The notes under the pieces were generated by a model, which was not told the origin of the DNA, made no database searches, and saw only the letters and a list, made by a program, of their open reading frames with translations. From Branchinecta lynchi (lineage: Eukaryota; Arthropoda; Branchiopoda; Anostraca; Branchinectidae), in assembly GCA_023053575.1 (NCBI GenBank), contig JAKZAP010000003.1:3572561-3636560 (forward strand): a stretch of DNA of 64,000 bases. Reading direction: 5' to 3'. The translations under genes and the position numbers were made by a program. Shown here one piece after another: positions 1 to 11,600 of the stretch (positions are counted from its first letter, which is position 1; every line of letters begins with the position of its first letter).

Positions 1-849
1 TATGTCCGGGTAAAAAATAACTGTCATACACGGATTCAGCATCTTTCTTACCCCTAGATCGGATATCTCATCAACTACAAATAAAACTTTAACTTTTAAC
101 AATTTTCCTGTGTTAGCCGGATTCAGGGTGAACTACTTGTCAAGGTAGAAAATTGTTTTCATTTAAGTGTTTAGCATGTCGTCTTACCCTAAAATCGAAC
201 ATCTAATGAACTCCAAATAAGACTTTTAACAAACTTTCCGGTTTTGGCCGGATTCCAGGCGAACTACTTGTCCGGCGAGAAAATGGTTTTCACCATCGTG
301 TTCGGCATGACTTCTTTCCCCTGCACCGAACATCTAATCGACTTGAAATAAAACTTTAACTTTTAACAGACTTTCCGGTTTTGGTCGGATTCCGGGCTAA
401 CTACTAGTCCGGCGAAAAAATGGTTTTCGCCATTGTGTTCATTATGTCTTCTTACCAATATACCGAACATCTAATCAACTTCAAATAAAACTTTTACTTT
501 TAACAAATTTTCCGGCTTTGGCCGGATTCCGGGCGAACTACTTGTCCGATGACAAAATGGTTTTCACCATCGTGCTCAGCATGTCTTCTTACCCTACAAT
601 CGACTATCATATTATCTGTTTAAAAATACCTCATTTGCCACTAGATTTAAACCCGCTCCCCCACCCCTAAATCTAGGGCTACAAAGCCAATCTACGAACT
701 CGACCTTACTCTTAAGCCAAAGAATCCTCACACCAAGTTTCATCAAAATATCTCATTCCCTTCGAGAGTTATAGCGCGCACAGACGGACGGACGGACAAC
801 TTCTGCGATGTCATAGGTATCCCGCACTTACGTTTTGGGATCCCAAAAA
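1..849 (-). repeat. Family A array element, truncated by window start
   Basis: About five imperfect units of roughly 131-137 bp (landmark CGAACATCTAATC near 196, 327 and 464; related copy near 60), each with TTTCCGG..TTGGCCGGATTCC. These lead into an AAGTTTCATCAAAATATCTC segment, a GACGGACGGACGGACAA track (782-799) and the 16-bp palindrome TTTTGGGATCCCAAAA (833-848). Same family as 33667-34046, 37964-39238, 52745-53297 and 57618-58484. Confidence 0.85.
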
Positions 850-1334
850 GAGAGTAAATGGCATAGGCAAGAACATACACCACAGACAATATACCCGACA
901 AAGTAGGATTACGGAAGTGCAACTGACAGTTAAAATAATAAAGAAAACAAAACCCATTGGGTATTTGGCGTGGGAAAAGTACTGACGACTTTTTGTAGTA
1001 AACCAACGCGTCACTATCGGGTCTTTTGCTCAGATTTAGTTAGGGAGGCACACAAGAGGACAGCGTGGTATTCTGTCTCTTTAAGCGGTGTTTGGTTGCG
1101 CCTGCTTTCCAAATTTAAAAAAGGCAAGATGATTATTCTCCTTATATGTGGAATATCTTATTTTGTCGAATCAACTTCGAACTCCCCCCGACTGTGCGCA
1201 AATAAGTGGTAATTACCACACAACTAATTTTTTTATAGACTTCGACAAACATTTTTTGTTTAAGTTTGTTTGTTTTTCCAAATGGTGTAAAAAGGATATC
1301 CGATTGGCCATTAAAAGCCACTTTACATGTTAAA
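850..1334. other. No recognised feature
   Basis: Two overlapping plus-strand frames of 80 and 61 codons are open here but match nothing I know and show no coding bias I can see. Confidence 0.5.
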
Positions 1335-1775
1335 GTTTAACTGAAAGGGTCTTAGATAGGACAATCTAGTTACCCCTCACTTATTCACCTGAAGAAGCTT
1401 GAAAACACGGCGAAGACACGTTACTTCGTTGCTCCGCTATTCACGAATAATCGATTTGGAAATTCCTTGTCTGATTTATATTCTCTACACGCTCATACCT
1501 GTGTTGTATGCTCGACGAAAACGATTTACGAAAAATAAGCGTTCACGCACTGAGCTACCTTCCGTAAGCTGATCACTGGCCACTGAAACGCCGCGTATGT
1601 ATTGACATTCAGTGTGTTTGTGTCATAGTAGAAATTTGCGTTGTGTTGTGAGGACGACCGCAGATATTCTGAAGGTCATTCTAGCGCAAATAGTAAAAAA
1701 TTCAAAAAAATCCCTTAACACATTCCAAAAGATTGCAGTTAAATGATTCAAAAATAAGTTGGCTGTTCAGTTAAG
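1335..1775 (+). repeat. Family L dispersed repeat
   Basis: Shares GACAATCTAGTTACCC, CGCTATTCACGAATAATCGA and the CACTGGCCACTGAAACGCCG region with copies at 23212-23677 (+) and 25595-25815, 32330-32605, 51486-51897 and 51898-52145 (all minus). About 430 bp when complete. No coding potential or terminal repeats recognised. Confidence 0.75.
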
Positions 1776-1853
1776 CTTTAACAGGAGGAAAGGGATCCAC
1801 ATAACAGTCACGCTCCGGAATAGTCCTGTATGCCTGTCAAAGTTTCTATTACA

Positions 1854-2407
1854 GAGCGTGTTCCATCCTACTTACCGTAGTTACTACGCATAACACGAAT
1901 CTGAGCTTCTTGGCGTCAAGGTTGGAACACATCTTTCAATTTTCGTCAAAACCAGCCAATCTCGTTACAGAGATCCGTAGTTACTACGCTTACTACCATC
2001 TGTGTTCCACCCTACTTACCGTAGTTACTACGCATGACGTCACGAATTCTGTTTTTTTGCCGTCAAGGCTGGAACGATTTTTCTATTCTCCAGCAGGATC
2101 TCACGCCAGGGGTGAATCCGACAATCACGTTACAGATTTGCGTAGTTACTACGCTTACTACGCTCCCGAGCATGGTAAGCAAATAGTAACTATTAGTTAC
2201 TATTCCGACAAGGTTGTAACGGTCAGCGTAGTAACTTTTCGTGAGGATGGAACGGAAATAGTAACTGTTGTTAGAAGGGTGGAACACGCTCTAAGCAAAT
2301 AGTTACTATTCCGAGAAGGTTGGAACGGTCAGCGTGGTAACTTTTCGTGAGGTTGGAACGGAAATAGTAACTAATAGTTACTATTGTTAGAAGGGTGGAA
2401 CACGCTC
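1854..2407. mobile_element. Family K inverted-repeat element (MITE-like)
   Basis: Begins GAGCGTGTTCCATCCTACTT and ends with the inverse AGGGTGGAACACGCTC. Inside are several GTAGTTACTACGCATGACGTC segments and a direct duplication of about 115 bp (2174-2291 and 2292-2407) built on GGAACGGAAATAGTAACT. A partial inverted copy lies at 18779-18918. No transposase reading frame is visible, so it would be non-autonomous. Confidence 0.75.
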
Positions 2408-2435
2408 AGTTTCTTGTTTCCCAGCAGGGAACAAT

Positions 2436-2613
2436 TTAAAAATAAGGGGGCATGGGAGGTCCTTGCCTGTTAGTCCTGTTTGGCTCGAAAGAAAGACTAG
2501 AAGATGAGGTTTGCGCTGGAAGGTCGATCAAGGTGACTGTGTGTGGCTCAGGTCGTTTCTTCCCATCCCGCTGCATGTAGCCTTCTGTGGCTTCGGTAAT
2601 ATGCTTCAGCCAT
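2436..2613 (-). CDS. ARHGEF11/12-like: RhoGEF terminal exon: PH C-terminal helix, tail and stop
   Basis: 178 nt: one base completing a codon, 58 codons and TAA at 2436-2438. The acceptor is GTAATTTCTTATAG. It encodes WLKHITEATEGYMQRDGKK, which has the invariant Trp and amphipathic pattern of the closing PH helix (W.xxI.EA... in this family), then a polar tail with HTVTLIDLPAQTSSSSLSFE and PPMPPYF. The tail is far shorter than in the vertebrate proteins, which carry a long C-terminal extension. The tail may really end here, or the gene may splice on from an unseen donor. A K-type repeat begins 29 bp past the stop, so the 3' UTR would run into repeat sequence. Assignment to this gene is inferred from the helix motif and strand. 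Confidence 0.72.
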
Positions 2614-5600
2614 CTATAAGAAATTACAGAAATAAGCCAAGTATCATTTAAAGCGGATATTAAAAGCTTCAGCGGAAGTAACAATAGTTGCGTTTTTGCA
2701 GATACCATGGTATCTGATGCCACGGTCTAAAGTAGTTTTCACACCACGGTCAGAATGCATCTGCTTTTATCGTGGTATCTGGCCAGTTACCGTGCTGTCT
2801 GATATTCAGATACCACGGTCCCGGACCGTGGTAAATGATCGAGGTATCAGAAAAAATCCTCTCACTTTCACTACACAAGTGTTGGTTAGACATAGTAAAA
2901 AGTCGAATCCATAAGGTAGTGGGTCACTTTCATTTTCTGCTGCTGAAACATTTGCAAAAACCTCCATTACCTGGGACACAGATGACAGGTTTTCCACTTA
3001 CTAACCTGTGGATCTATTTTACCATGTCTGATCCAAGTAATGACGGTGAGGCATGGGGGGATTAACAGAAACTAGTCCGCTTGGAAGCGCTGAACAGGAA
3101 TATGGCCAATTCCCGTAAGTCCAAAGAATTAAGGATGTAAACTAGATCACAGTAAACAAACGCCGTAAATTATACTATTCGTTACAGTGATTTTTTGAAG
3201 ATTCTGAAACTGAGCTAAATAATATTCAGCTTCCGAGACCTAAAAATGTCAAACTGGACGATGATTTCTTCTTCCGGCATATCTAAATTTCCACATGGTG
3301 AGATACTTAGTTGTTTTAATTCTCTTACACGCCACACGATCTTCTCGAAAGTTCCAGTAATCTTTTGGCAAGCGTCAGGACATCAATGATAGTTAATTAG
3401 CAATGGCGGATTGACGTTCAGGAGTGAATTGCGTTCAAGTAATTTCTGGATAACGTTGGCTACTGTGAGGATTTTGGGGAAAACAAAGGTAACAGTTTGT
3501 TCGTAAAAATCCAACCCTTCGAAAAATGATGGTGTCTCCCACCTTTTCTCGGCCCGCATGAACCAAAGACTTTAATAAGATGAAGACAATTAGTGCTGTA
3601 CTTCGGTCTATAGCTCACATAAAAAAATGCCTAAGCCCCTTCTACATTTATCGTGCTAACAGACAGACAGATGGACGTACAGACTTCACGATATCATAGG
3701 GATCCCAGTTGAGGGATTCCAACTCGACCGCGTAACTTCTCGTGTCCCTACACGAATAATTCAGCTAAAATATTATTCAGAAGCAGCTTGGGAAGACGGA
3801 GTCGTGGATAAATAAAACAAAACAAAAACGATCATGACAAGTATGTTCAGGGATCATTGGTTGAAGATGTAACTGCCGTGTCTTACAAAGGTGTAGCCAA
3901 CTTGGCGCACGTATCGCTTAGAGGAGCCAATTTTGAGCGGAAGAAACAAAACTCATTTCCAACAATAAATTGACAACGGATCACTAACTATCTGGAAGGA
4001 GATAGAAACTCTGATTTTCGACATACGTATTATTTCTGTTTTGAAAATGTTAATTATGACTTTTTTTTATCTGGTCAGCGATATATCTCTATGTACAGAA
4101 AGAGCATTGGTATAAAATCTATCCGTGTACTTTACGTCAGACAAGGTTAATGTCACTAATTAGTAAATAATTAAAAATAAGTAGATAACTGAAGTATGAA
4201 TGAAAATTGTATTTTCTCACTGAAGTAGATGATGACTATGGAGTACTATAAAGAACTCAAATAAAAGAAGATGAAACATTTGCAAACAAAAACAGTAACA
4301 CCAAAACAAAAACGTCAAATGATTGATTGATTCAGTATAATCCGACGACAAACAAACATTGAGAGAAAAAAAAAACACCCTCCACTCCTCGTCTTGGAAA
4401 TCACCAACTGGGCATGGAGCCAACATCCTTCACCAACCATTATTTTTATAAACCACCCCTAAAGCACAACTCTTACTAGAAATGACCTTTTCACCATGAA
4501 ATGGATCAGAAATATCATTTTTTGAAAATACCGTTTGTTACTTTCCACGTGAAATTAGCGATTTTCTAGTTAGCGGCTGTCGACTCTATCCGCCCTTTCC
4601 TGCTCTCCGACGCGGCAGCTGGAAGCAAAATATTTGAAAACTGAACGCGCCTTGTTTAAAAAGTGGAAAACTAAGCAATACAAAAGAAGTATGCAAAAGA
4701 AGATAGGTCTGCTAGTCTACCATGTCTTCCAAAATAAAAAACAACACTTTCAAGCTTCTCGTATCCTTATCCGTGAAAGAGTGATCAGCGGACGCTGAAT
4801 ATTCCGGCGAAGTGTGATTTTAGAAGCTTATAATTTCATATGTGGGCAAGTATACCGTAAAAAGCAGGATAAGCAAGAGAGAACAAGCATAAGCTATTAC
4901 TCGATACTTCACATACGCCTAACCCATTACTTTACCCCACTAACCCACAACTTTCCGACTGACGTCACGCTAAATTAGATGGTGATTATTCTTAAAATCA
5001 CTCCGGCCGAACCGGCTCAAGGGGTGATTGCAGGAATGACGGATCCGTATAATGTTAAATTAAACTGATAATCTTGTACTGACTTTAGCATGCTTGACCT
5101 ACAGTAGTATGAAGGGAGTAGTCCTAGTCGGCTAATGGTTTCGCGCCTGATGTTTTTAGTATTTTTTTTTCTTTTAACTCATTTGATGCTACGAGGCATG
5201 CTGGAGACCTGGTAAGTGTTAAGTGACCCAAGAAGTACGGTTCGTTCTAGCCATGTGGTAAGGTAATGAGGTACGGTGGTCTGGAATACTTTTCCAGACT
5301 CAATTCGAGAAGCAGAAAGTGTCTCCTGAGGGTAGTTGGTGAGTGAAGGGTTTGGAAGACGAGAGAGGGCAAACTGACAAATTAATTAATTAATTTTTAG
5401 TTTACTTTAGTGAAGGTTTGATTCGTTATATAATATGGTAGTAAATGGAATGACTTTTTTTTCAGTAAAGTTGTTGAATCATAAATTATAAAAAATGAAA
5501 CAAAAAGAGAAGCACGAAGAAAGGGTGTCGCAGTGATTAAATTACAAATGTTGTGTAGAGGGCAATTAGGCTCTTTTCAGCTTGCATCATCCTAAACTCC

Positions 5601-8600
5601 AACTGTCCGAGCCACGATACGCGCATCACGTTATACGAATGACGACTCCGTATAACATAAAGTTAAAGTGATAATCTTGTACTGACTTTAGCATGCTTGA
5701 CAGGAGAACATAACCAGATCGCGTAACAATCAAGGAGAAACTGCCTCTCAGTATGGGAATCAAGTGTCTGCTTTACGCGCCAAACCTGGCCTAAAGCCAC
5801 GCAAAAGGGCTAAAAGTCAGATAACAGTGAGTGCTTTTATCCTCTTAAATTGCTACGAGACGAGTAACAGAATTGCAATTCAGGATTAAGACGTGATTGA
5901 AACTTGGTGGGAGATGTCTGCGGATTTCAGAATTAGCCCGAAGTTTAGTGCTCTGGCTTCGACCCAAGTCCCATTTTGACCGGATTTAGCTTATAAGTGG
6001 GATAGAGAAAGTGGCGCCACCAAGTATTTTTTTTCTGTATAGGCAATTATGCCGTTAGAGGGTCTACAATACAAAATCGTAGATTTCGGATTTCAGAATT
6101 ATCCGGAAGTACAGAGTGAGACCTAAGTCTCATTTTGACACGATTTAGGGATACAGAAATAGACGTCGTCGAATCCGGGATGTTTACCAACAGATTTGCT
6201 ATCTTATGGGCAAGACCGTATCCAGGGGGGGGGGGGGGGGGGGGGGGGGGTAGGGGGTGGACCCCCCCCCCCGAAATAGACAAATATAACGATTTGTATA
6301 GGCATCAATTATAGGTATAATTTTTCTTTGATAATTTTTGAAATATTAGTGTGATTTTCTCTGTGTTTTGCCTTTTGTTTTTCTTTGTTGTGTGTCTTTC
6401 ATTTATGGTGGGTGAAAAATAAACATATGATTACAGAAGCGATAATACATGGTTTCGCATGTTGAACCCTATGACGATATTATGAGCCTTCTAATTAGTA
6501 TGTTTCTCCACTGAACAGTATAAATTTTTTTTCATAACAGATACAATCTGATTACGTTTAGCACAAGGACGGTGCCACCAAAAAGAAGAAACAGTTCATC
6601 CCCCCCCCCCACCCCACTCCCGATACAGAAAGGAGTGACGATATTCAAACAGATGAGGAAAATCATACTATCGCACGACGTCCAACAATAGTCGGATGAG
6701 AAGAAGAAAAGAAAGGTGAAAAGGGATTGGCTCCAAGCCAGACGAAGTTGAAGGAGGGAAGGAGGATGCGCAAACATTACCTGTACATCAAACTTCTGAC
6801 AATGTAGTAAAGTACTGCGTTGATTTTTAACAAATTATAATAATATGCTATAATGATTTCCACAATATCTTTGAAACATATATATAGCTGTAGTTGTGCC
6901 AATCTGTTAAGCATCAGGTCATATACACAGTAATTGTCTATCAATCAATCAATCAATCAAGTTTAATCAAAATAGCTAAAAGCTAGAAAAGGAATATAAA
7001 TTTATGAAATACACAGGGACGAAACAAATTAACTAATGCACTTACAAGATATGACCAGAAATAAATGATGGGATGAAACTACGTAAAAATTGGGCAGTAA
7101 AATTAGTAGGATATGGAGAAAACTGATTGCCAGTATTCCTCTCGGGCCGACGCACGGGAGAGGGGAGGGGAGGGATTAAAGTATCAACAAATATGGTCGT
7201 ACTTAAAATTTAGTAACAACGTATGGTAGGAAGACTTTCGGTAGCGCTAGAACAAATTTACTAGAGGAGAAATTAGTTGCTCCTTGTCACAGGTTACGAG
7301 ATAATTATTGTAAGACTGAAGTTATAGGAGCTTCCTTGATTGCCAAACAACCATGGGGGGGGGGGGGGGTCTTAGCAAACAATTCGATACTTCCACAACA
7401 AAGACAAATTTGTTGGGAGGGATATTGCCGACCGCTGTGCGATAACTCTGATTATAAGCCCTAGTGAAAGCCAATAGAATAATGATAGATAGTTAGATGT
7501 TTAATGATGAGGAAAGAAGAATTTGTCACTGCCATAACTGCTTCTTTGTCTTTGAACAAACAATTGCAAAGCTCTCATTTGCTTGCCAGGGAGCTATGGA
7601 TTATCTTCACCAATCAATAGTGATCAGGTCCTACCGTATCGACCGAAGTGTCCGAAAGAAGAAAGGACCAAGCAATTAGGGTCGGTCATCTTTAAAAGAA
7701 CAATTTTTTTTTGCAAAGCTGAAGTGTCGGAAGCTCCCTTGCTTGCCACCGAGCTACGATCTCCACTCTGTGACGTCATAAAATGCTAAATTTCCGGCTT
7801 TTGGCCAACGGTCAGGCGACCGGGGCCAAAACCTGTCAGTACAAAGAAAACTACGGCCACCGAAATGGAACCACAAGGGTCATTTATCATAACAAGTCGA
7901 GGTCTCAATGAACTCGGTCCGCCCATCCAAAGAAGAAAACATCGAGTACATGCGTAGGGGCTAAGCGCTTCACTCACGATACTTTTTGGGATCCCAAAAC
8001 GTACGTGACTATAGTTGGCTTTTTGCAGATACCATGGTATCTGATACCACGGTCTAAAGTCGTTTTTCAGTTATCGTGGTACCTGATATTCAAATACTAC
8101 GGTCCGACCGTGGTAACTGATCGTGGTATCACACAAAGTCATCTCACTTTCATTTTTGTCAAACTGGTGGGAAAGAATTGGCACTTAGTGATGTGACAAA
8201 ATATAAGTTTTTCTTTTGGGATGACTTCAAAAAGCGCAATTCGGCAATTTTCATTTTTGCAGAGCCACCGTATATCAGATACCACGGTTACCGCGAAAAC
8301 GACTAATTGCAGATCCAATTACCGTGGTAACAGATACCATGGTATTTGCAAAAACGCAACTTATAACTTCGTAAGCTTGCCCGTCCGTCTTCTGGCATGA
8401 TAGTTCTCAAGAAATACAAGAAAACGTAAGCGAGGAGTCGGTTGACTTACGTCCAACCGCACTGAACAATCGTCAGGGGAAGCCGAAGCAGGGCCCCAAG
8501 AGGATAGCCTACTGATTTCATATTATGTCGATTTTTTGTGTGTTTCCTATGGAAGTGTTACGTTTTGCTTTTGTTTTTTTTCTTTTCGTTTTTGTACTCA

Positions 8601-11600
8601 GTCCCTTTTCTGTTTGAAATGATGGGTGATATATATATTATATATATTAAAGCACAGATCTTACAAGAAATGATCTATTACCTAATGAATGAAATCACAG
8701 TATCAGCTTTAACTCCGACCAATTTTTGGTTCACAAGTTCATTTTCCAGCTTGAGCGGCCTGAGCCTGAAGAGGACCCTTGTCAAGCAGGGCCAAAATAT
8801 AGCTCTAATAAAATGTAGCTGACTTATTCGTTTTGCACCGTCAAATATGATCTATTACCGATAAAAAACAGAAATATCGTTTTTCGAAATTACCAATACT
8901 TGCCACGTGAGAGTATCGATTTTCTTGTTGGCGCGTGTCGAATCTATCCAGCCTTCCCGCTCTCCAAAGCGGCGCCTGGACGCAAAATATTTGAAAACTG
9001 TACACGCCGTGGTTAAGAAGTGGGAAAACCAAGGAAAAGAAAAGAATTCCAAAACATAAGATGGATTTCATAGCCTATCAAATCTTTAAAATGAAATTTA
9101 AAGCTTCTCATATCCTTAGTTTGCGTTGCGTGACTGGCAAAACTCGGCTTGGACGAAAAAGTACTAAAAAGTAATCAGTAAAAAACGAAACATGGAGATA
9201 AGCGGGAATTTTTAAAAAGTGAGCTAGATGTGACACAAAATAATAATAATAATAATATGACCTTTATTTCCATAATAGCACAACATAGTATGGCTAGCAG
9301 AGGATCGTCATGACGTAGCACATGTCAAAACATTGATGGACAATATATAAATGCAGTATATAACATCTAATGCTTGTAGCGGCTATTATTTTGTAGTTTC
9401 TGGAGTCCCAAAACGTCAATACCTCTGACTTCATAAAGTGTACCCGTCCGTCTTCTGGCACGATAACTCTCGAAGCGATTGAAATGGTGTGTTTAAGCTT
9501 GATGTGAGTATTCTTCGGCAAGAAAAGTACAAGTCAAGTTTGAAAATGGGTCTCCATCCCGTAGCCCCATTTTTAGGGGTGTTGCCAGGGCGTTTTAGAA
9601 CTACAAACAGGAATCGCAAATTCGGTAGGCCATACGTTGTGTCTGTTAAATCTGATAATCTATAGCAACTATATTAATGTCGGTAAAAACAAAAAGGTAT
9701 TTCTAGTATTGTCCCTCAAGTTTGATACAACTGCGATATGAAGTAAACCGGAAATTCTGGGAAAATGCTGTGTGCAAAGATAAGCAACATGTTGGACCTG
9801 ACTATTCTACGAGTTTTTTTCATGGCATTAAAATTCCGGTTGTATAATCTGAGCTAGATCGGAAGTCAAAGACAAACCGAAATACCTAATGAACCTGATC
9901 AAGGAGCTGATTGGGGATACATAATGTGTTTAAGGGGTCTGGGCGACGACCCCAAATCTACAAGAGCCGATTGTCTGGACCCGCGTAGCAATTTTCCTAC
10001 ATTTTTCAAACTAAATATGATACCATCTTGATGCTACATACTTTCGGGTGACAACATTAAATCCAACTTACCCTAATGTTTCCTAATTAATGTCATCTAC
10101 ACCAATACAAATTTAAAAAAAATACCATAGCCTACATCAAAATTCATACAATTCTTATTCGAATAATACCAACTTAACTCTTCAAAATACTCAATAAGTG
10201 TTATTGGTTATTAATGGCCTATTCACAAGACATCCGCATGTGCAGATAGTTAGTTGTTAGGCTTGTTGAACATGGATTCAAGACATAATAATTTACTGTA
10301 TATTACACATAATTTAACGTAGGATTCACAGCTGCGAGTTGAAATTCTCTGGTTACGTCCTATTTCTTGTATGCTTCACTATCTGGGAATACACGCACAA
10401 CATGTAACGAAACAACGAGGGAGGATCATATCATATTTCTACACATTTTCGGAGATATGTGCTAGGAGTAGGCTACGACAGTGGCACTCAAATTCAGCTG
10501 ACGTTCAGACTTTTGGAGGTAGAAGTTCCTTTTGTTGCCGGGTTTGATGGTTGGGAGGGGCTTTGGTTTGTGCTGGCGACAAAAAACTACGCTATTTAAA
10601 AATATTATTTTCAGCCGGGCCCGTATTTCGGCGCCCTTGGCTCGGAGTGCGAAGCCAAATTGCCATCCGACGCCTTTCTATTTGAAGTGGGGGGACCAGG
10701 ACCTACATAACCCAAAGATCAACGGCTCGGCCCAAAAGATGGCCTACCCCGAAGTTGTGCGACCTCGCATGAACTCGCACCAATGCTAGGGTTGCATTTC
10801 CTTCTCTCAGTCCCAGCGTTGTTGGTACTACAACAGTTTTACTATAAAGGGCAGCAATGGGACGGCCCCAAAAGAGTTGGCCCACCCAAGTTTCAGGCAA
10901 CCTCACAAGAACCCGCAGGAGTGCCAGGGCGTTGCATTCCCTTTTTCACCCCATGGTTGTTGACGCGCCAGTACTTCTGCGTAAGAAAAGAGCAGACACA
11001 AGCTCAGGCAACCTAGCAAGAACCACACAGTTGCCGGGACTGTCGGGTTTCCCTCTCATACCTATGAATTTTTTCTCCGGTAGACTTCTTCTTGACGGTA
11101 CCGGCGGTATAGCTACCCCTTCGCTCGTGTATGGGAAGGAGGTCGGGTCGTTCTGCTACCGTAAAGCTCTTCCTACGCAACAACGCCTTCGTTCTCTCCA
11201 TTAGTTTCCACTGATTTCTTCAGAGCTGCGTTTTAACTTTTCTTAACTAAAAGTGTTCACTTTCTATTCTCATCTGCCTTGTCACTGTTTATGTCAGCTA
11301 TAGACCCAACCCCCCAATTCTCTAGCACTTCAAAAGAAAGGGGGTTCAAACGTCACCACTCTGTACGAGCTCAAAGTCCTTCTTAATAAGGCTCAATTAG
11401 ATTTGCGATTTAAAATTGTCTTTTCAAATAAATTTACTTAAAGCGATCATAACTGAAGACTAAAACGAAAAGGTATACGCGAGTAAAGCTTCTGCTTTAA
11501 GCTGGTACAAGAGCTTATTTTTCAGTCGAGGAGGGGGTTACGTCTCCATGACATGACGCATATCCACCGCATGGATCCCCTCTCATCAACAAGTTAGTAC

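Noticed and set aside
4217..4260. Possible 25-nt micro-exon on the minus strand between an AG and GTGAGA
   Set aside because: Short, AT-rich and its translation does not fit the missing PH strands.
5179..5385. 68-codon stop-to-stop minus-strand frame
   Set aside because: No start codon, no splice support, no recognised family.
10139..10150. Tyr-Glu-Phe codons on the minus strand as part of the missing PH exon
   Set aside because: Followed at once by a stop codon and not near a usable donor.
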